Shown here in pieces: positions 48,464 to 57,965 of a DNA stretch of 64,000 nucleotides; the first letter of the stretch is position 1, and every line of letters starts with the position of its first letter. The stretch comes from Jannaschia seosinensis (GTDB lineage: Bacteria > Pseudomonadota > Alphaproteobacteria > Rhodobacterales > Rhodobacteraceae), in NCBI RefSeq assembly GCF_001408515.1, contig NZ_CYPR01000231.1, positions 1-64,000 of the forward strand. The letters are read 5' to 3'. A program made the position numbers and the translations under genes. The notes beneath the pieces were generated by a model, which worked only from the letters and a program-made list of their open reading frames with translations, ran no database searches and was not told where the DNA came from.

Positions 48464-49471
48464 TCACTCGCTCTTGGCTTCGGCCAGGGTCGATTCCACG
48501 AGATCGTAAAGCTCCTGCCCCGGCAGGCCGTTGGCGGAGGCTTCCGCGATCCAGGCGTCGTGGATCGGCTGGGCCTGCGACCTCAGCTCCGCGATCTCCT
48601 CGGGGGAGACGCGAACCTTCTCGACGCCCTTCTCCTCGAGCGTGGCGTCCCAGTCCCGCAACAGCTCGGCGTAGTTCTCGAGGTAATACTCGATCGAATC
48701 GTCGACCGCCGCCTCGAGGATCTCCCGGTTTTCGTCCGAGAGCGATTCATAGGCGTCGATATTGACCACGATGGGGCAATTCACCGTGCCGGGATTGAGG
48801 TTCTCGGTCCACCAATCCGCGATGTCGAGCGTGCCGAAGGACAGGTGCGCATGCTGGGCAAAGGCCACGGAATCGACCACGCCGGCTTCCATCGCGTTAT
48901 AGGCCTCCGACGAGGTGACCGAGGTGGGCACCGCTCCCACCGCCGCGAACATCTCGCCCAAGCCGCCGGTGGCGCGCACGCGCATGCCGTCGAAGCTCTC
49001 GATCGTGTCGCGCGGTGCGCCGGTGCCGACCAGGTTGTACTGGGGCATCGGGCTGGTCATCAGCATCTTCGCGTTCCACTGCGCCATCTCATCGGCGACG
49101 GCGGGATGGTCGTAGACGGCGTGGCTGACGGCCACTTCCTGCTCCAGGTTCTCGACGCCGAGGAACGGCAGTTCCAGCACAGTGATCGCGCGGTTCTTGT
49201 CCTGATGGTAGCCGGCGCAGAACTGCGCCATCTCGAAGGCGCCGATGGAGATCCCGTCGAGGTTCTCGCGGTTGTTCGACAGGCCGCCATAGCTGATGTT
49301 CATGGTGAAATCGCCGTCCGAGCGCTCCTCGACCAGCTCGGCAAGCTTCTCGACATGCTCGGTGAAGGCGCGGCGCGTGCCCCAGACCGATACGTTCCAT
49401 TCCACGGCCATCGCCTCGCTTGCGAATGCGACGGTAAATGCCGCGACCGAGGCCTGCGTCAGGTATTTCAT
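48464..49471 (-). CDS. TRAP transporter substrate-binding protein (DctP type)
   Basis: 335 residues: signal peptide (residues 1-22, FASEAMA-V), then an extracytoplasmic solute receptor with RVRATGGLGEMFAAVGAVPTSVTSSEAYNAMEAGVVDSVAFAQ. The arginine in RVRATGG is the carboxylate clamp of DctP-family proteins, so the ligand is probably an organic acid. First gene of the TRAP operon. It is divergent from the HpcH/HpaI aldolase, which may act on the imported compound. Confidence 0.93.
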   Translation of the reverse strand: MKYLTQASVAAFTVAFASEAMAVEWNVSVWGTRRAFTEHVEKLAELVEERSDGDFTMNISYGGLSNNRENLDGISIGAFEMAQFCAGYHQDKNRAITVLELPFLGVENLEQEVAVSHAVYDHPAVADEMAQWNAKMLMTSPMPQYNLVGTGAPRDTIESFDGMRVRATGGLGEMFAAVGAVPTSVTSSEAYNAMEAGVVDSVAFAQHAHLSFGTLDIADWWTENLNPGTVNCPIVVNIDAYESLSDENREILEAAVDDSIEYYLENYAELLRDWDATLEEKGVEKVRVSPEEIAELRSQAQPIHDAWIAEASANGLPGQELYDLVESTLAEAKSE

Positions 49472-49581
49472 GATCGTCTCCCTTGTGTTGCGCGATCTCC
49501 CCGCCGCGCCTGTGCCGGGACGCTAAGGCAGGGGTCCGGTCTGGGCAAGACTTGCCTGCCGCCCGGCGCCGTGCCAACCCG

Positions 49582-50310
49582 ATGCCCATGGACACGCTGG
49601 CAAACCGAATCCGACGAGGCGATACGCTGCGCGGGCTGTGGCAGGTGCTGCCGGGGCCGGAGGCGGCCGAAATCGCCGCCGCGGCCGGCTTCGACTGGCT
49701 CCTGCTCGACGGAGAGCACGGGCCGTGGGATCCCTCCGACCTGCGCCGCCGCCTGATCGCGGCGCCGGACGCACTGATCCGGGTCCCCGCCAACGAGGCG
49801 TGGATGATCAAGCAGGCGCTCGATCTCGGGGCGGGGGGCCTCCTCGTGCCGATGGTCGACGACGCCGAGGCCGCGCGCGCCGCGATCGCCGCCGCCCGCT
49901 ACGCCCCGGCCGGACGGCGCGGCGTCGGCGCGATGGTGGCGCGGGCCTCCATCTACGGGCTCGATGCGGGATATGCGGCGCGGGCGGACGACCTGACGGT
50001 CTGGGTGCAGGCCGAAAGCCGGTCCGCCATCGAAAACCTCGACGCGATCTGCGCCGTGCCGGGGATCGACTGTGTGTTCCTCGGCCCCGCCGATCTTGCC
50101 GCCGACATGGGCACGACGCCCGCCGACCCGGCCTTCCACGCCGTGCTGGAGGATGCCATCGCGCGCATCGCCGCCGCCGGGATCGCGCCGGGCATCTTCG
50201 CCGCCGATCCGGAGCGGTGGGTCGCCGCGGGGGCGCGGGTCGTGTCGATGGGCGCGGATGGGATGGTGCTGGCCGCCGGGCTGCGGGGGCTTGCGCGGGG
50301 CGGGGCATGA
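49582..50310 (+). CDS. HpcH/HpaI-family aldolase
   Basis: 242 residues of the class II pyruvate-aldolase barrel: IRRGDTLRGLWQVLPGPEAAEIAAAAGFDWLLLDGEHGPW, metal ligands in WVQAESRSAIENL and FLGPADLAADMG. It probably splits a 4-hydroxy-2-oxo acid into pyruvate and an aldehyde. It starts divergently from the TRAP binding-protein gene, suggesting a shared substrate. Start ATG 49582 is chosen, and ATG 49588 is possible, with no strong ribosome site for either. It overlaps the next gene by ATGA. Confidence 0.87.
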   Translation: MPMDTLANRIRRGDTLRGLWQVLPGPEAAEIAAAAGFDWLLLDGEHGPWDPSDLRRRLIAAPDALIRVPANEAWMIKQALDLGAGGLLVPMVDDAEAARAAIAAARYAPAGRRGVGAMVARASIYGLDAGYAARADDLTVWVQAESRSAIENLDAICAVPGIDCVFLGPADLAADMGTTPADPAFHAVLEDAIARIAAAGIAPGIFAADPERWVAAGARVVSMGADGMVLAAGLRGLARGGA

Positions 50311-50768
50311 TCCTCGTCGATGCCGATGCCTGCCCGGTGAAGTCCGAGATCACCGAGGTCGCCCTGCGCCGCAAGATGCGCGCAATCTTCGTGGCCGGCT
50401 CGCATCTGCGGCTGACGGATCATCCGCTGATCGCGCTCTATGTCGCGGGTGAGGGGTTCGATGCGGCCGACGACGCCATCGCCGAGGTCGTGCGCCCCGG
50501 CACCGTCACAGTGACCGCCGACATCCTGCTGGCGCAGCGCGTCCTGGCCAAGGGCGGCGCCGCGCTCGACCCGCGCGGGCGCGAATTCACCGAATCGAGC
50601 ATCGGCGACACCGTGGCGACGCGGGACCTGATGGCGGAGTTGCGCCCCGGGATCGAGGGCATGACCGGCGGGCAGGGGGGCGGGCCAAAGCCCTATGCCG
50701 CCGCCGACCGCGCCGCCTTCAAGAACGGGCTCGACCGGATCCTGACGCGCTTCGCCCGCAATCGCTGA
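50307..50768 (+). CDS. YaiI/YqxD (DUF188) family protein
   Basis: 153 residues beginning MILVDADACPVKSEITEVA, the invariant N terminus of DUF188, with VTADILLAQRVLAKGGAALDPRG, a PIN-like acidic set (residues D5, D7 and later D/E). Proposed as a nuclease-fold protein, function unproved. It overlaps the aldolase stop by 4 bases, although a functional link is doubtful. Confidence 0.9.
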   Translation: MILVDADACPVKSEITEVALRRKMRAIFVAGSHLRLTDHPLIALYVAGEGFDAADDAIAEVVRPGTVTVTADILLAQRVLAKGGAALDPRGREFTESSIGDTVATRDLMAELRPGIEGMTGGQGGGPKPYAAADRAAFKNGLDRILTRFARNR

Positions 50769-50833
50769 CCCGCCGAGGGACGGCCGATCCCTTACCCAAA
50801 AAAATACCGCAATGAAAACAGGTGGATGCAGCA

Positions 50834-50849
50834 ATTACCCATGGGTAAT
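50834..50849. other. Perfect 16-bp palindrome between convergent genes
   Basis: ATTACCCATGGGTAAT reads identically on both strands and lies 9 bases downstream of the trpE stop, in the gap before the yaiI-like gene end. No T-tract follows, so it is not an ordinary terminator. It may be a protein-binding site. Confidence 0.4.
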
Positions 50850-50857
50850 CGCCGATC

Positions 50858-52357
50858 CTAGCGGTTTGTGCGCCCCGTGAACCGCCCTGCCTCGGCCGCC
50901 GCCATCTTGAGCGCGCGGGATTTGTTGACCGTCTCCTGCCATTCGGCCTCGGGGTCGCTGTCATGCACGACGCCGCCCCCGGCCTGAACATAGAGGTGCC
51001 CGTCCTTCACCACGCCGGTGCGCAGCGCGATGCACATGTCCATGTCGCCATTGGCCGAGAAATATCCGACGCCGCCGCCATAGACGCCGCGCTTTTCGGG
51101 TTCCAGCTCGTCGATGATCTGCATCGCCCGCACCTTGGGCGCGCCCGACACCGTGCCGGCGGGGAGCCCCGCCAGCAGCGCCGACAAGGCGTCATGCTCC
51201 TCCGCCAGCTCGCCCACGACATTCGAGACGATGTGCATCACGTGGCTGTAGCGTTCGATCACGAATTGCTCGGTGGGGCGCACAGTGCCGGTGCGCGCGA
51301 CGCGCCCCACATCGTTGCGCCCGAGATCCAGAAGCATCAGATGCTCCGCCCGCTCCTTCGGGTCGCCGAGAAGATCGGCCTCCATCGCGCGATCCTCCTC
51401 AGGGGTGGCGCCGCGGGGGCGGGTGCCGGCGATCGGGCGGATCGTCACCTCCCGCCCGAAGACGCGGACGAGAATCTCCGGCGAGGCACCGACGATCTGA
51501 AATCCGCCCATGTCGAAATGGAACATGAAGGGCGACGGATTCGTCCGCCGCAGCGCCCGGTAGAGCGCAAAGGGCGGCAGCGGAAAATCGAAGGTCCAGC
51601 GCTGCGAGGGCACGACCTGAAAGATATCGCCCGCCGCGACGTATTCCTTGGCCCGCTCCACCGCGGCCAGATAGGCGGGCTTGGAAAAGTTGCTGACGGG
51701 CTCGGGCAGGTCGAACGGCTCTGCCATGTCGCGCGGCTCCGTCACCGCGCGGCCAAGCGAGGTCAGCGCATCCTGCAGGCGTTCCGCGGCCTGCGCATAG
51801 GCCGCGCGCGCGGTTTCGCCGCGATGCCAGACCGGCGCCACGAGGATCACCTCGCCCTTCACCCCGTCGAGAACGGCGACGACCGAAGGCCGCATCAGCA
51901 TCGCGTCGGGCAGGTCGAGCGGGTCGGGATTGACGTCGGGCAGACGCTCCACCAGCCGGATCATGTCGTAGCCGAGATAGCCGAACAGACCCGCGCAGGC
52001 CGAGGGCAGGCCGTCGGGCAGGTCGATCCGGCTTTCGTCCAGAAGCGCCCGAATCGCGGCGAGCGGCGCGCCCGCATCCTCCCACGCGGACGGATCCCAG
52101 CGGGCGGCGCGATTCACGCGGGACGTCTCGCCGCGGCATTCCCAGATCAGGTCGGGCTTCATCCCGACGATCGAGTAGCGCCCCCGCACCTCGCCGCCGG
52201 TGACCGATTCGAGCACGAAGGAGAAGGGCTGCGCCTCGGCGAGCTTGAGCATCAGAGAGACGGGCGTGTCGAGATCGGCGGGCAGGCGGGTCCAGAGCAC
52301 CTGATTGGCGCCCGCCTCATGCGCCGTCTCGAAATCGGCGAAGTCGGGGGCGATCAT
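50858..52357 (-). CDS. trpE: Anthranilate synthase component I
   Basis: Makes anthranilate from chorismate, the first step of tryptophan synthesis. 499 residues: feedback segment FSFVLESV (LLES-type, near residue 48), VPSQRWTFDFPLPPF, chorismate site PIAGTRPRGATPEEDRAMEADLLGDPKERAEHLMLLDLGRNDVGR and C-terminal AGGGVVHDSDPEAEWQETVNKSRAL. It overlaps the ppiD stop by ATGA, so it is translated from the ppiD transcript. trpG and trpD are not in the window. Confidence 0.96.
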   Translation of the reverse strand: MIAPDFADFETAHEAGANQVLWTRLPADLDTPVSLMLKLAEAQPFSFVLESVTGGEVRGRYSIVGMKPDLIWECRGETSRVNRAARWDPSAWEDAGAPLAAIRALLDESRIDLPDGLPSACAGLFGYLGYDMIRLVERLPDVNPDPLDLPDAMLMRPSVVAVLDGVKGEVILVAPVWHRGETARAAYAQAAERLQDALTSLGRAVTEPRDMAEPFDLPEPVSNFSKPAYLAAVERAKEYVAAGDIFQVVPSQRWTFDFPLPPFALYRALRRTNPSPFMFHFDMGGFQIVGASPEILVRVFGREVTIRPIAGTRPRGATPEEDRAMEADLLGDPKERAEHLMLLDLGRNDVGRVARTGTVRPTEQFVIERYSHVMHIVSNVVGELAEEHDALSALLAGLPAGTVSGAPKVRAMQIIDELEPEKRGVYGGGVGYFSANGDMDMCIALRTGVVKDGHLYVQAGGGVVHDSDPEAEWQETVNKSRALKMAAAEAGRFTGRTNR

Positions 52358-54210
52358 GCGCCGCCCATCTGCGACTGCACCGCCTGCACGGCCTGCTGCT
52401 CGACGGTGATGCCCATATCGCTCTGGACGGCGCGGCCATAGGCTTCGAACAGGTCGCCCGCGACCGCTTCTTCGGCCTGATTGGCGATGGCGCGGCGCAG
52501 TTCGGCCCCGCGACCGCCGGACAGGTCGGCCGCATTCACGGCATCGATCCGCACCACATAGGCCACGTTCTCGTCGCCCTCGACCGCCAGGATATCGCCC
52601 GCCTCGGCGGCGAAGACCTGTTCCAGAAGGGCGGCGGGGGTGCCTTCGAGAACCGCATCGCGCGCCACGTCTTCAAGCATTTCGGGCGTTCCGGAGATAT
52701 CACGCGTCGGATGCTCGGCCAGAAACTCCGCCCGCTCCGTCAGGATCCGGCGCAGGGTCTCGGCGCGCCATGCGGCTTCGACCTCGGCGCGGACCTCCTC
52801 AAGCGGCAGCACCCTCGGCGCGACCACCTCGTCGAGGCGCAGCGCCAGAAGCCCGCCATCGGACAGCGCCACCAGTTCCGGGAAATCGTCGGGCTCCGCC
52901 GCCGCGGCCGCCTCGCGGAACCCCTCGTAGGCGGCGACGCCGGAGGCGCCTTCGGATCCGGTCGCGTTCCAGTCGATCGTGTCGACGGCGAGGATAGTCT
53001 CGTCGGCCAGTTCCTCCAGCGTCGCACCGCCGGCCAGAAGGTCGTCAATCGATTCGCGCGCGGCGTCGATGCGGCGGCGGGCAACGTCCACCGCCGCCAG
53101 CGCGGCGAGCTCCTCCTCGACGTCCTCGAACGGGGTCTCGGTCGCGTCGAGGATCGCGTTCACGCGGTAGAGCGCCGGGCCGAGCGGGGTCTCGACCGGA
53201 CCGACGATCCCCGGCTCCTCCAAGGCGAAGAGCGCTTCGGCGGCCTCGGGCGCCAGATCGGCGCGCGACAGGTCGCCCTGATCCACGTCGTCCAGCGTCA
53301 GGCCACGCGCCTCGACGAGGGCGTCGAAGGTCGTTTCCCCCGCCTCGATCTCGGCCAAGGCGGCTTCGGCGGCGGGGGCGTCGGTGAAGGCCAGCCGCTC
53401 GGCCAGCACGCGCTCGGGGCGGCGGAACTCGTCGGCGCGGTCTTCGTAGAGCTCCCGGACCTGCGCCTCCTCGACCTCGGTCTCCTCGGCCAGCATCTCC
53501 GGCGTGATCCAGGCATAGGTGATCCGCCGCAATTCCGGCGTCTCGAAGGCCTCCTCGTTGGCCTCATAGAAGGTGCGCAGATCCTCTTCGGTCGGCGCGG
53601 GCACGCCGCCGGGCAGGTCGGCCTCGGTCACGGAGGCGAGGGTGATGTCGCGGGTCTCGGCGATCCATGCGGCGATCGTGGCGGCATAGGTGCCGGGCGC
53701 GGACGTGCCGCCGATTACGGCGGCCTGCAGGATCTCGCGCGCGATCTCGTCGCGGATTTCCTCCTCGTAGCGCGCCTCGCTCAGGCCCGCACGATCCAGC
53801 GTGAAGGCATAGCCTTCACGGTCGAAGGCGCCGTCCACGCCGGCGAAGGCGGGATTGGCGCGAATGCGGCGCGCGACCACGGCGTCGCCGACCGAGACGC
53901 CGACCTCCTGCGCCTCTTCGGCCAGCGCGGCGGCGGCCAGAAGACGCTCCATGACGGCCTGATCGATGCCGAACATGCGCATTTCCTGCATCGTGATGTT
54001 GCGATCGGCCTGCTGGCGCAGGCGCGCCTGTTCCGCCCGCAGCGCGTCGGCATATTCCTGCACCGTGATCTCGCGGTCGCCCACCGTGGCGACGCGCGTC
54101 AGGTTACCGCCGAACCCGCCGATGCCGAACCCGCCGAGGGCCAGGATCAACAGGCCGATGACCACCCAGACGAGGAGGCCCGGCGACTTTTTCTTGCGTG
54201 TCTCGGCCAT
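52354..54210 (-). CDS. ppiD: PpiD/SurA-type peptidyl-prolyl isomerase
   Basis: 618 residues: short cytoplasmic start (AETRKKKSP), one membrane anchor (LLVWVVIGLLILALGGFGIGGF, about 10-31), then a long periplasmic chaperone domain with SurA-like N domain (VGDREITVQEYADALRAEQ) and a central parvulin-like region (about 250-360). It assists folding of outer-membrane and secreted proteins. Very rich in acidic and alanine residues. The order ppiD-trpE is a recurrent arrangement in Rhodobacteraceae. Confidence 0.9.
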   Translation of the reverse strand: MAETRKKKSPGLLVWVVIGLLILALGGFGIGGFGGNLTRVATVGDREITVQEYADALRAEQARLRQQADRNITMQEMRMFGIDQAVMERLLAAAALAEEAQEVGVSVGDAVVARRIRANPAFAGVDGAFDREGYAFTLDRAGLSEARYEEEIRDEIAREILQAAVIGGTSAPGTYAATIAAWIAETRDITLASVTEADLPGGVPAPTEEDLRTFYEANEEAFETPELRRITYAWITPEMLAEETEVEEAQVRELYEDRADEFRRPERVLAERLAFTDAPAAEAALAEIEAGETTFDALVEARGLTLDDVDQGDLSRADLAPEAAEALFALEEPGIVGPVETPLGPALYRVNAILDATETPFEDVEEELAALAAVDVARRRIDAARESIDDLLAGGATLEELADETILAVDTIDWNATGSEGASGVAAYEGFREAAAAAEPDDFPELVALSDGGLLALRLDEVVAPRVLPLEEVRAEVEAAWRAETLRRILTERAEFLAEHPTRDISGTPEMLEDVARDAVLEGTPAALLEQVFAAEAGDILAVEGDENVAYVVRIDAVNAADLSGGRGAELRRAIANQAEEAVAGDLFEAYGRAVQSDMGITVEQQAVQAVQSQMGGA

Positions 54211-54274
54211 GGTGTCTTTCCCCCTCGTGGTCCGGCGGGTTGATAGGCGGCGCGGCGCGTGGGGGCAAGCGGGC

Positions 54275-55468
54275 CTAGAGGCCGTCGCGCGTCACCTGCG
54301 CCAGCCGGTCGAACAGGATGCCGATGCCGTCGCGGTCCGCATTGGCGAAGGCGATCCGCAACGTGGCCTCGGCGCGACCGGAGCCGCCATCCGCGTGCGA
54401 CGGCCCAAACATCGTGCCGGGCAGGGTCAGGACGGAAGCCCGCTCCACCAGCCGCCGCGCCACCGCATCGGACGGCAGGTCGAACGGATGGGCCACATAG
54501 GCGAAATAGGCCCCGCATCCCAGAAGGCGCCAATCGGGCAGGGCGGCGAACCCGTCCTCCATTGCGGCGCGGCGGGCGAGGATTTCCTGCCGTTCGCCGG
54601 CGAGCCAGTCGCCGAGATGCTCCATCCCCCAAAGCGCGGCCCGCTGGCCGATGCCATTCGGACAGATGGCAACGGTGTCGAGCCATTTCTCAACCTGCGC
54701 CAGCCGCGCGGGCGCGGCGCAGATCGCGCCGACGCGGTGGCCGGTCAGGCGATAGGCCTTGGAGAAGGAGTAGAGCTGGATCAGCGTGTCGTCCCATTCG
54801 GGATCGGCAAACAGGTCATGCGGCGCGCCCTCGCGCGAATGGAAGTCGCGGTAGGTTTCGTCGACGACGAGCGCGAGGCCCCGGGTGCGGGCGAGGTCGC
54901 GGAAGGCGGCAACCAAGGCCGCCGGGTATTCCACGCCGCCGGGATTGTTCGGCGTGACCAGAACGATGGCGCGCGTCCTGTCGTCGATCAGGGCGGCCGC
55001 CGCCTCGGGGTCGGGGAGAAGGTCGGACCCGGTTTCCAGCGGCCGGGTCGCGACGCCGCCGAGGTCGAGCCACATCTTGTGGTTGAAGTACCACGGGGTG
55101 GGCAGGATCACGTTGTCGCCGGCCCCTGCCAGCGTGGCAACCGCGGCGGCGAAGGCCTGGTTGCAGCCGGACGTGACGGCGACCTGATCGCGGTGCACGT
55201 TGCCGCCATAGGCGGTGCTCCATGTATCGGCGATGCGGGCGCGCAGCGGGTCATAGCCCAGTACCGCACCATAGAGATGCGCCGACGGGTCGGTCAGCAC
55301 AATGTCCGCTATCGCCTGCAGGAGCGGCGCGGGCGGCGGATCCGTCGGCGCGGCTTGGGACAGGTTGAGGAGCGGGCGATCGACGGGGAATGTCGCGTCC
55401 GCGATCCAGCGCCGCGCCTCCATCACCGGGGGCGGCTCCGTCGCGGCCATGGCGGGGTTCAGGCGCAT
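54275..55468 (-). CDS. Class I/II aminotransferase
   Basis: 397 residues, PLP-dependent fold type I. Recognisable are GYDPLRARIADTW, VTSGCNQAFAAAVATL, TPNNPGGVEYP (the asparagine-binding region), VVDETYRDF (aspartate holding the pyridine nitrogen), and the Schiff-base lysine in YSFSKAYRLTGHRVGA. The substrate is not defined; aspartate-type or alanine-type are both possible. ATG 55468 with GGAAG upstream. Upstream is the ssb gene, same strand. Confidence 0.9.
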   Translation of the reverse strand: MRLNPAMAATEPPPVMEARRWIADATFPVDRPLLNLSQAAPTDPPPAPLLQAIADIVLTDPSAHLYGAVLGYDPLRARIADTWSTAYGGNVHRDQVAVTSGCNQAFAAAVATLAGAGDNVILPTPWYFNHKMWLDLGGVATRPLETGSDLLPDPEAAAALIDDRTRAIVLVTPNNPGGVEYPAALVAAFRDLARTRGLALVVDETYRDFHSREGAPHDLFADPEWDDTLIQLYSFSKAYRLTGHRVGAICAAPARLAQVEKWLDTVAICPNGIGQRAALWGMEHLGDWLAGERQEILARRAAMEDGFAALPDWRLLGCGAYFAYVAHPFDLPSDAVARRLVERASVLTLPGTMFGPSHADGGSGRAEATLRIAFANADRDGIGILFDRLAQVTRDGL

Positions 55469-55553
55469 CGCGGATCTTCCTTCGTCCCGGTCGCGGTGGC
55501 TTCGGGTGGGGTGCGGCCGGACGCCTTGGAGCGCGCCGGCCGTCACGTCTTTC

Positions 55554-56069
55554 TCAGAACGGGATTTCGTCGTCGAGGTCGGAGCCGCCGCCATAGCCGC
55601 CTTGGCTGCTTCCGCCGCCGCCGCCGCTACTGCCGCCGTAGTTCCCCTGACGGTCATCGTAACCGCCGCCACCGCCGCCGTAATTGCCGCCACCGCCACC
55701 GCCACCGCCGCCTTCACCGCGGCCGTCGAGCATTGTCAGCTCCGAGCGGTAGGGGCGCAGGACGATCTCGGTCGAGTAGCGGTCCTGGCCGGACTGGTCC
55801 TGCCATTTCCGGGTCTCGAGCTGGCCCTCGATATACACCTTCGAGCCCTTCTTGAGATATTGCTCGGCCACGCGGACCAGCGGCTCGGAGAAGATCGCGA
55901 CGGAGTGCCACTCCGTCCGTTCCTTGCGCTCGCCGGAATTCTTGTCGCGCCAGGATTCGGACGTGGCGATGCGCAGGTTGCAGACCTTGCCGCCGTTCTG
56001 AAAGCTCCGCGTCTCCGGGTCACGGCCGAGATTGCCGATCAGGATGACCTTGTTGACGGATCCGGCCAT
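55554..56069 (-). CDS. ssb: Single-stranded DNA-binding protein
   Basis: 171 residues: OB fold ([47 protein letters not shown]) followed by a glycine-rich linker with long G runs and the acidic tip DLDDEIPF that docks repair partners. The glycine tract is coded by GCC/CCG-type repeats on the + strand, which could slip in replication. GGGGAGAG precedes the ATG. A strong hairpin lies in the 5' leader. Confidence 0.97.
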   Translation of the reverse strand: MAGSVNKVILIGNLGRDPETRSFQNGGKVCNLRIATSESWRDKNSGERKERTEWHSVAIFSEPLVRVAEQYLKKGSKVYIEGQLETRKWQDQSGQDRYSTEIVLRPYRSELTMLDGRGEGGGGGGGGGNYGGGGGGYDDRQGNYGGSSGGGGGSSQGGYGGGSDLDDEIPF

Positions 56070-56094
56070 GTCTCTCCCCATCTTTGTCGAATCT

Positions 56095-56120
56095 GGCGCG
56101 GGCGAACCGTCGCCCGCGCC
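56095..56120 (-). promoter_or_regulatory. Strong hairpin in ssb leader
   Basis: GGCGCGGGCGA-ACCG-TCGCCCGCGCC: 11 perfect pairs with a 4-base loop, 25 bases before the ssb start codon on the transcribed strand. No T-tract follows. It could control translation or be a transcription-factor site. No LexA box was seen here. Confidence 0.5.
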
Positions 56121-56259
56121 CGTCTGAGTAACCAACATGGCGGATGGGCGAAAGGCCCGGCTTGGCGCATCGGCATCGGTGGGGTAACCATTTTCGGGGC
56201 GGCAGGGTCGCGGCAGACGAGCCGCCGTCCGGGACATTGGACGACAGGGAGCCACCCAC

Positions 56260-56859
56260 ATGCGCCTTTTCCGATTCGCCGCGCTGACGGCGCTGGCCGC
56301 CGCGACCTGTGCCGAGGCCGCCACGGCCCAGACCGTTTCGACGCGTGGCCGCTCGGACGCGTTCGCCGCGCAGACGGCGCTGATCGACCGCCGGCTCTCG
56401 GCGCAGTACGCCCATTCCGAGCGTCTCCTGCCGACGCGGCCGGAGCGTGCCGCCGTGCCGGGCGCGGAGCCGATCCCGCGCTACGAGGGGCGCAGGTCGG
56501 CGTTCACCGACACCGCCCGGGCCGCCGCCCGGCGCAATGGCGTGCCGGAGGATCTGTTCCTGCGCCTCGTCCGGCAGGAGAGCGGATGGAACCCGGCGGC
56601 GCGGTCGCACAAGGGCGCGCTCGGCCTCGCGCAACTCATGCCCGGAACGGCGCGGGTTCTGGGGGTCGATGCAAACGATCCCGCGCAGAACCTCGAGGGT
56701 GGGGCGCGCTATCTGGCGATGCAATTCCGGAAGTTCGGGACGTGGCGGCTGGCGCTGGCGGCCTACAATGCCGGACCCGGCGCGGTGGAGCGTCACGGCG
56801 GTGTGCCACCCTACCGGGAGACACAGGGATACGTACAGGCGATCCTCGGGCAGGGTTGA
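56260..56859 (+). CDS. Lytic transglycosylase (SLT domain), exported
   Basis: 199 residues: signal peptide (1-22, ending ATA-Q), low-complexity middle part, then an SLT domain from about 90 with catalytic glutamate in [35 protein letters not shown] and the NPGP-type [15 protein letters not shown]. It cleaves peptidoglycan to leave 1,6-anhydromuramic ends. It starts divergently from ssb (190 bases apart). Confidence 0.9.
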   Translation: MRLFRFAALTALAAATCAEAATAQTVSTRGRSDAFAAQTALIDRRLSAQYAHSERLLPTRPERAAVPGAEPIPRYEGRRSAFTDTARAAARRNGVPEDLFLRLVRQESGWNPAARSHKGALGLAQLMPGTARVLGVDANDPAQNLEGGARYLAMQFRKFGTWRLALAAYNAGPGAVERHGGVPPYRETQGYVQAILGQG

Positions 56860-56928
56860 GACGCATCGGAACCCGCGAAATCAACGGGATGCGCCGCGAC
56901 GTGAAGACGCCGCGGCACGTTGTCGGGA

Positions 56929-57756
56929 TCAGGCCGCCTTGCGCGTGGTGTTGCGCTCGGGCTCCTTCGACAGGGTCATCGCGGTATAGCTCAGGATCAC
57001 CCCGAACACCGCCTTGGAGGTGACGTCGGCGAAGGTGTAGCCGCCCTGGCGGATCACGATCCAGGTCGAGGACTCGTTGATGCCGGGGATGCCGGGGACC
57101 AGATAGACGAGGCCGTAGATCGTCCAGGTGATCCACATCAGCGTCCACGCCGCGCCCATCAGCTTGGACGCTTCGCCACCCATGCGCGCGCGTCCTTCCT
57201 CCACGTTCTTGTAAAGCAGCCAGAGCAGCACGAGGAACGCGATCCAGCTGACGATGCCCCAGAACCAGAATCCGAAGGCGGATTCGTCGATGATGCCGGC
57301 GGCCTGCGGCTCGTAGTACTGACCGATATAGGCGGTCAGGATCATGAACACGCCGAGCGCCATAAGCTTCCACCAGCGCGAGAGCATGTCACGTCCGGCA
57401 AAACCCAAGACGACGAGAAGTTGCGTCATCAGCATGGGTACGTCGATCATCCAGTTCGCGTAGCGGTAGCCGTTGGCGAAGATGAAGCCCTCGGCGCGCG
57501 CATAGGTCATCGTGGTGATGTCGAATTCGAACGCCCGGTTCCACATCAGCCACAGCAGGAACAGCTCCAGCGTGGCCGAGATCATCACGACGCAGGAGAT
57601 GATCGATGCAAGGCGATAGCGCTCCGCCACCTGCCGCATGGTCAATGCGAAATAGACGAAGGCCGCCGCGAAGACGGCCGCGGTGAAGGCGAACATGTGG
57701 CGGACGACTTCGTACTGCCAATATTCGAAGGCAAAGAAGTTTTCATAATTCGGCAT
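56929..57756 (-). CDS. NDQ-type rhodopsin, predicted light-driven sodium pump
   Basis: 275 residues with seven membrane spans. Helix C reads NGYRYANWMIDVPML, placing Asn101, Asp105 and Gln112 at the proton-pump positions 85/89/96 of bacteriorhodopsin. This N-D-Q set is the signature of KR2-like Na+ pumps, and flanking sequence (NYENF at the start, TAYIGQYYE, ADVTSK) matches that class. Arg98, the counter-ion Asp244 and the retinal lysine Lys248 (YTFADVTSKAVFG) are present. The usual helix-F proline is Gly215 (WTIYG). It lies divergent from a TRAP transporter. No retinal or carotene genes are in the window. Confidence 0.93.
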   Translation of the reverse strand: MPNYENFFAFEYWQYEVVRHMFAFTAAVFAAAFVYFALTMRQVAERYRLASIISCVVMISATLELFLLWLMWNRAFEFDITTMTYARAEGFIFANGYRYANWMIDVPMLMTQLLVVLGFAGRDMLSRWWKLMALGVFMILTAYIGQYYEPQAAGIIDESAFGFWFWGIVSWIAFLVLLWLLYKNVEEGRARMGGEASKLMGAAWTLMWITWTIYGLVYLVPGIPGINESSTWIVIRQGGYTFADVTSKAVFGVILSYTAMTLSKEPERNTTRKAA

Positions 57757-57965
57757 CGGCAGAATCCCCTGCGTGTTGGTGGTTCAGCAGGCAATGATCA
57801 TGCTGCGCGATGGTTCCGCGACGTCCGGCCGCAGGCGCTTGAGCCGGCGACCGTGAAGGGTTGAATGCGACGGGCCTTTGTATTGTTGTGCAAGGAGTCG
57901 CGCTGTAAACGGTGCGACGTGTCGTCGCGACGCCGCGGCGGCACAGAAAAAACTGGGAGGAACTA

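Noticed and set aside
55590-55720. GCC/CCG trinucleotide-like repeat near the ssb 3' part
   Set aside because: It is the coding sequence of the normal glycine-rich SSB linker, not a separate repeat element.
56929-57756. Rhodopsin read as a proton pump
   Set aside because: Proton pumps have D-T-E or D-T-D at the three helix-C positions. Here they are N-D-Q, the sodium-pump set.
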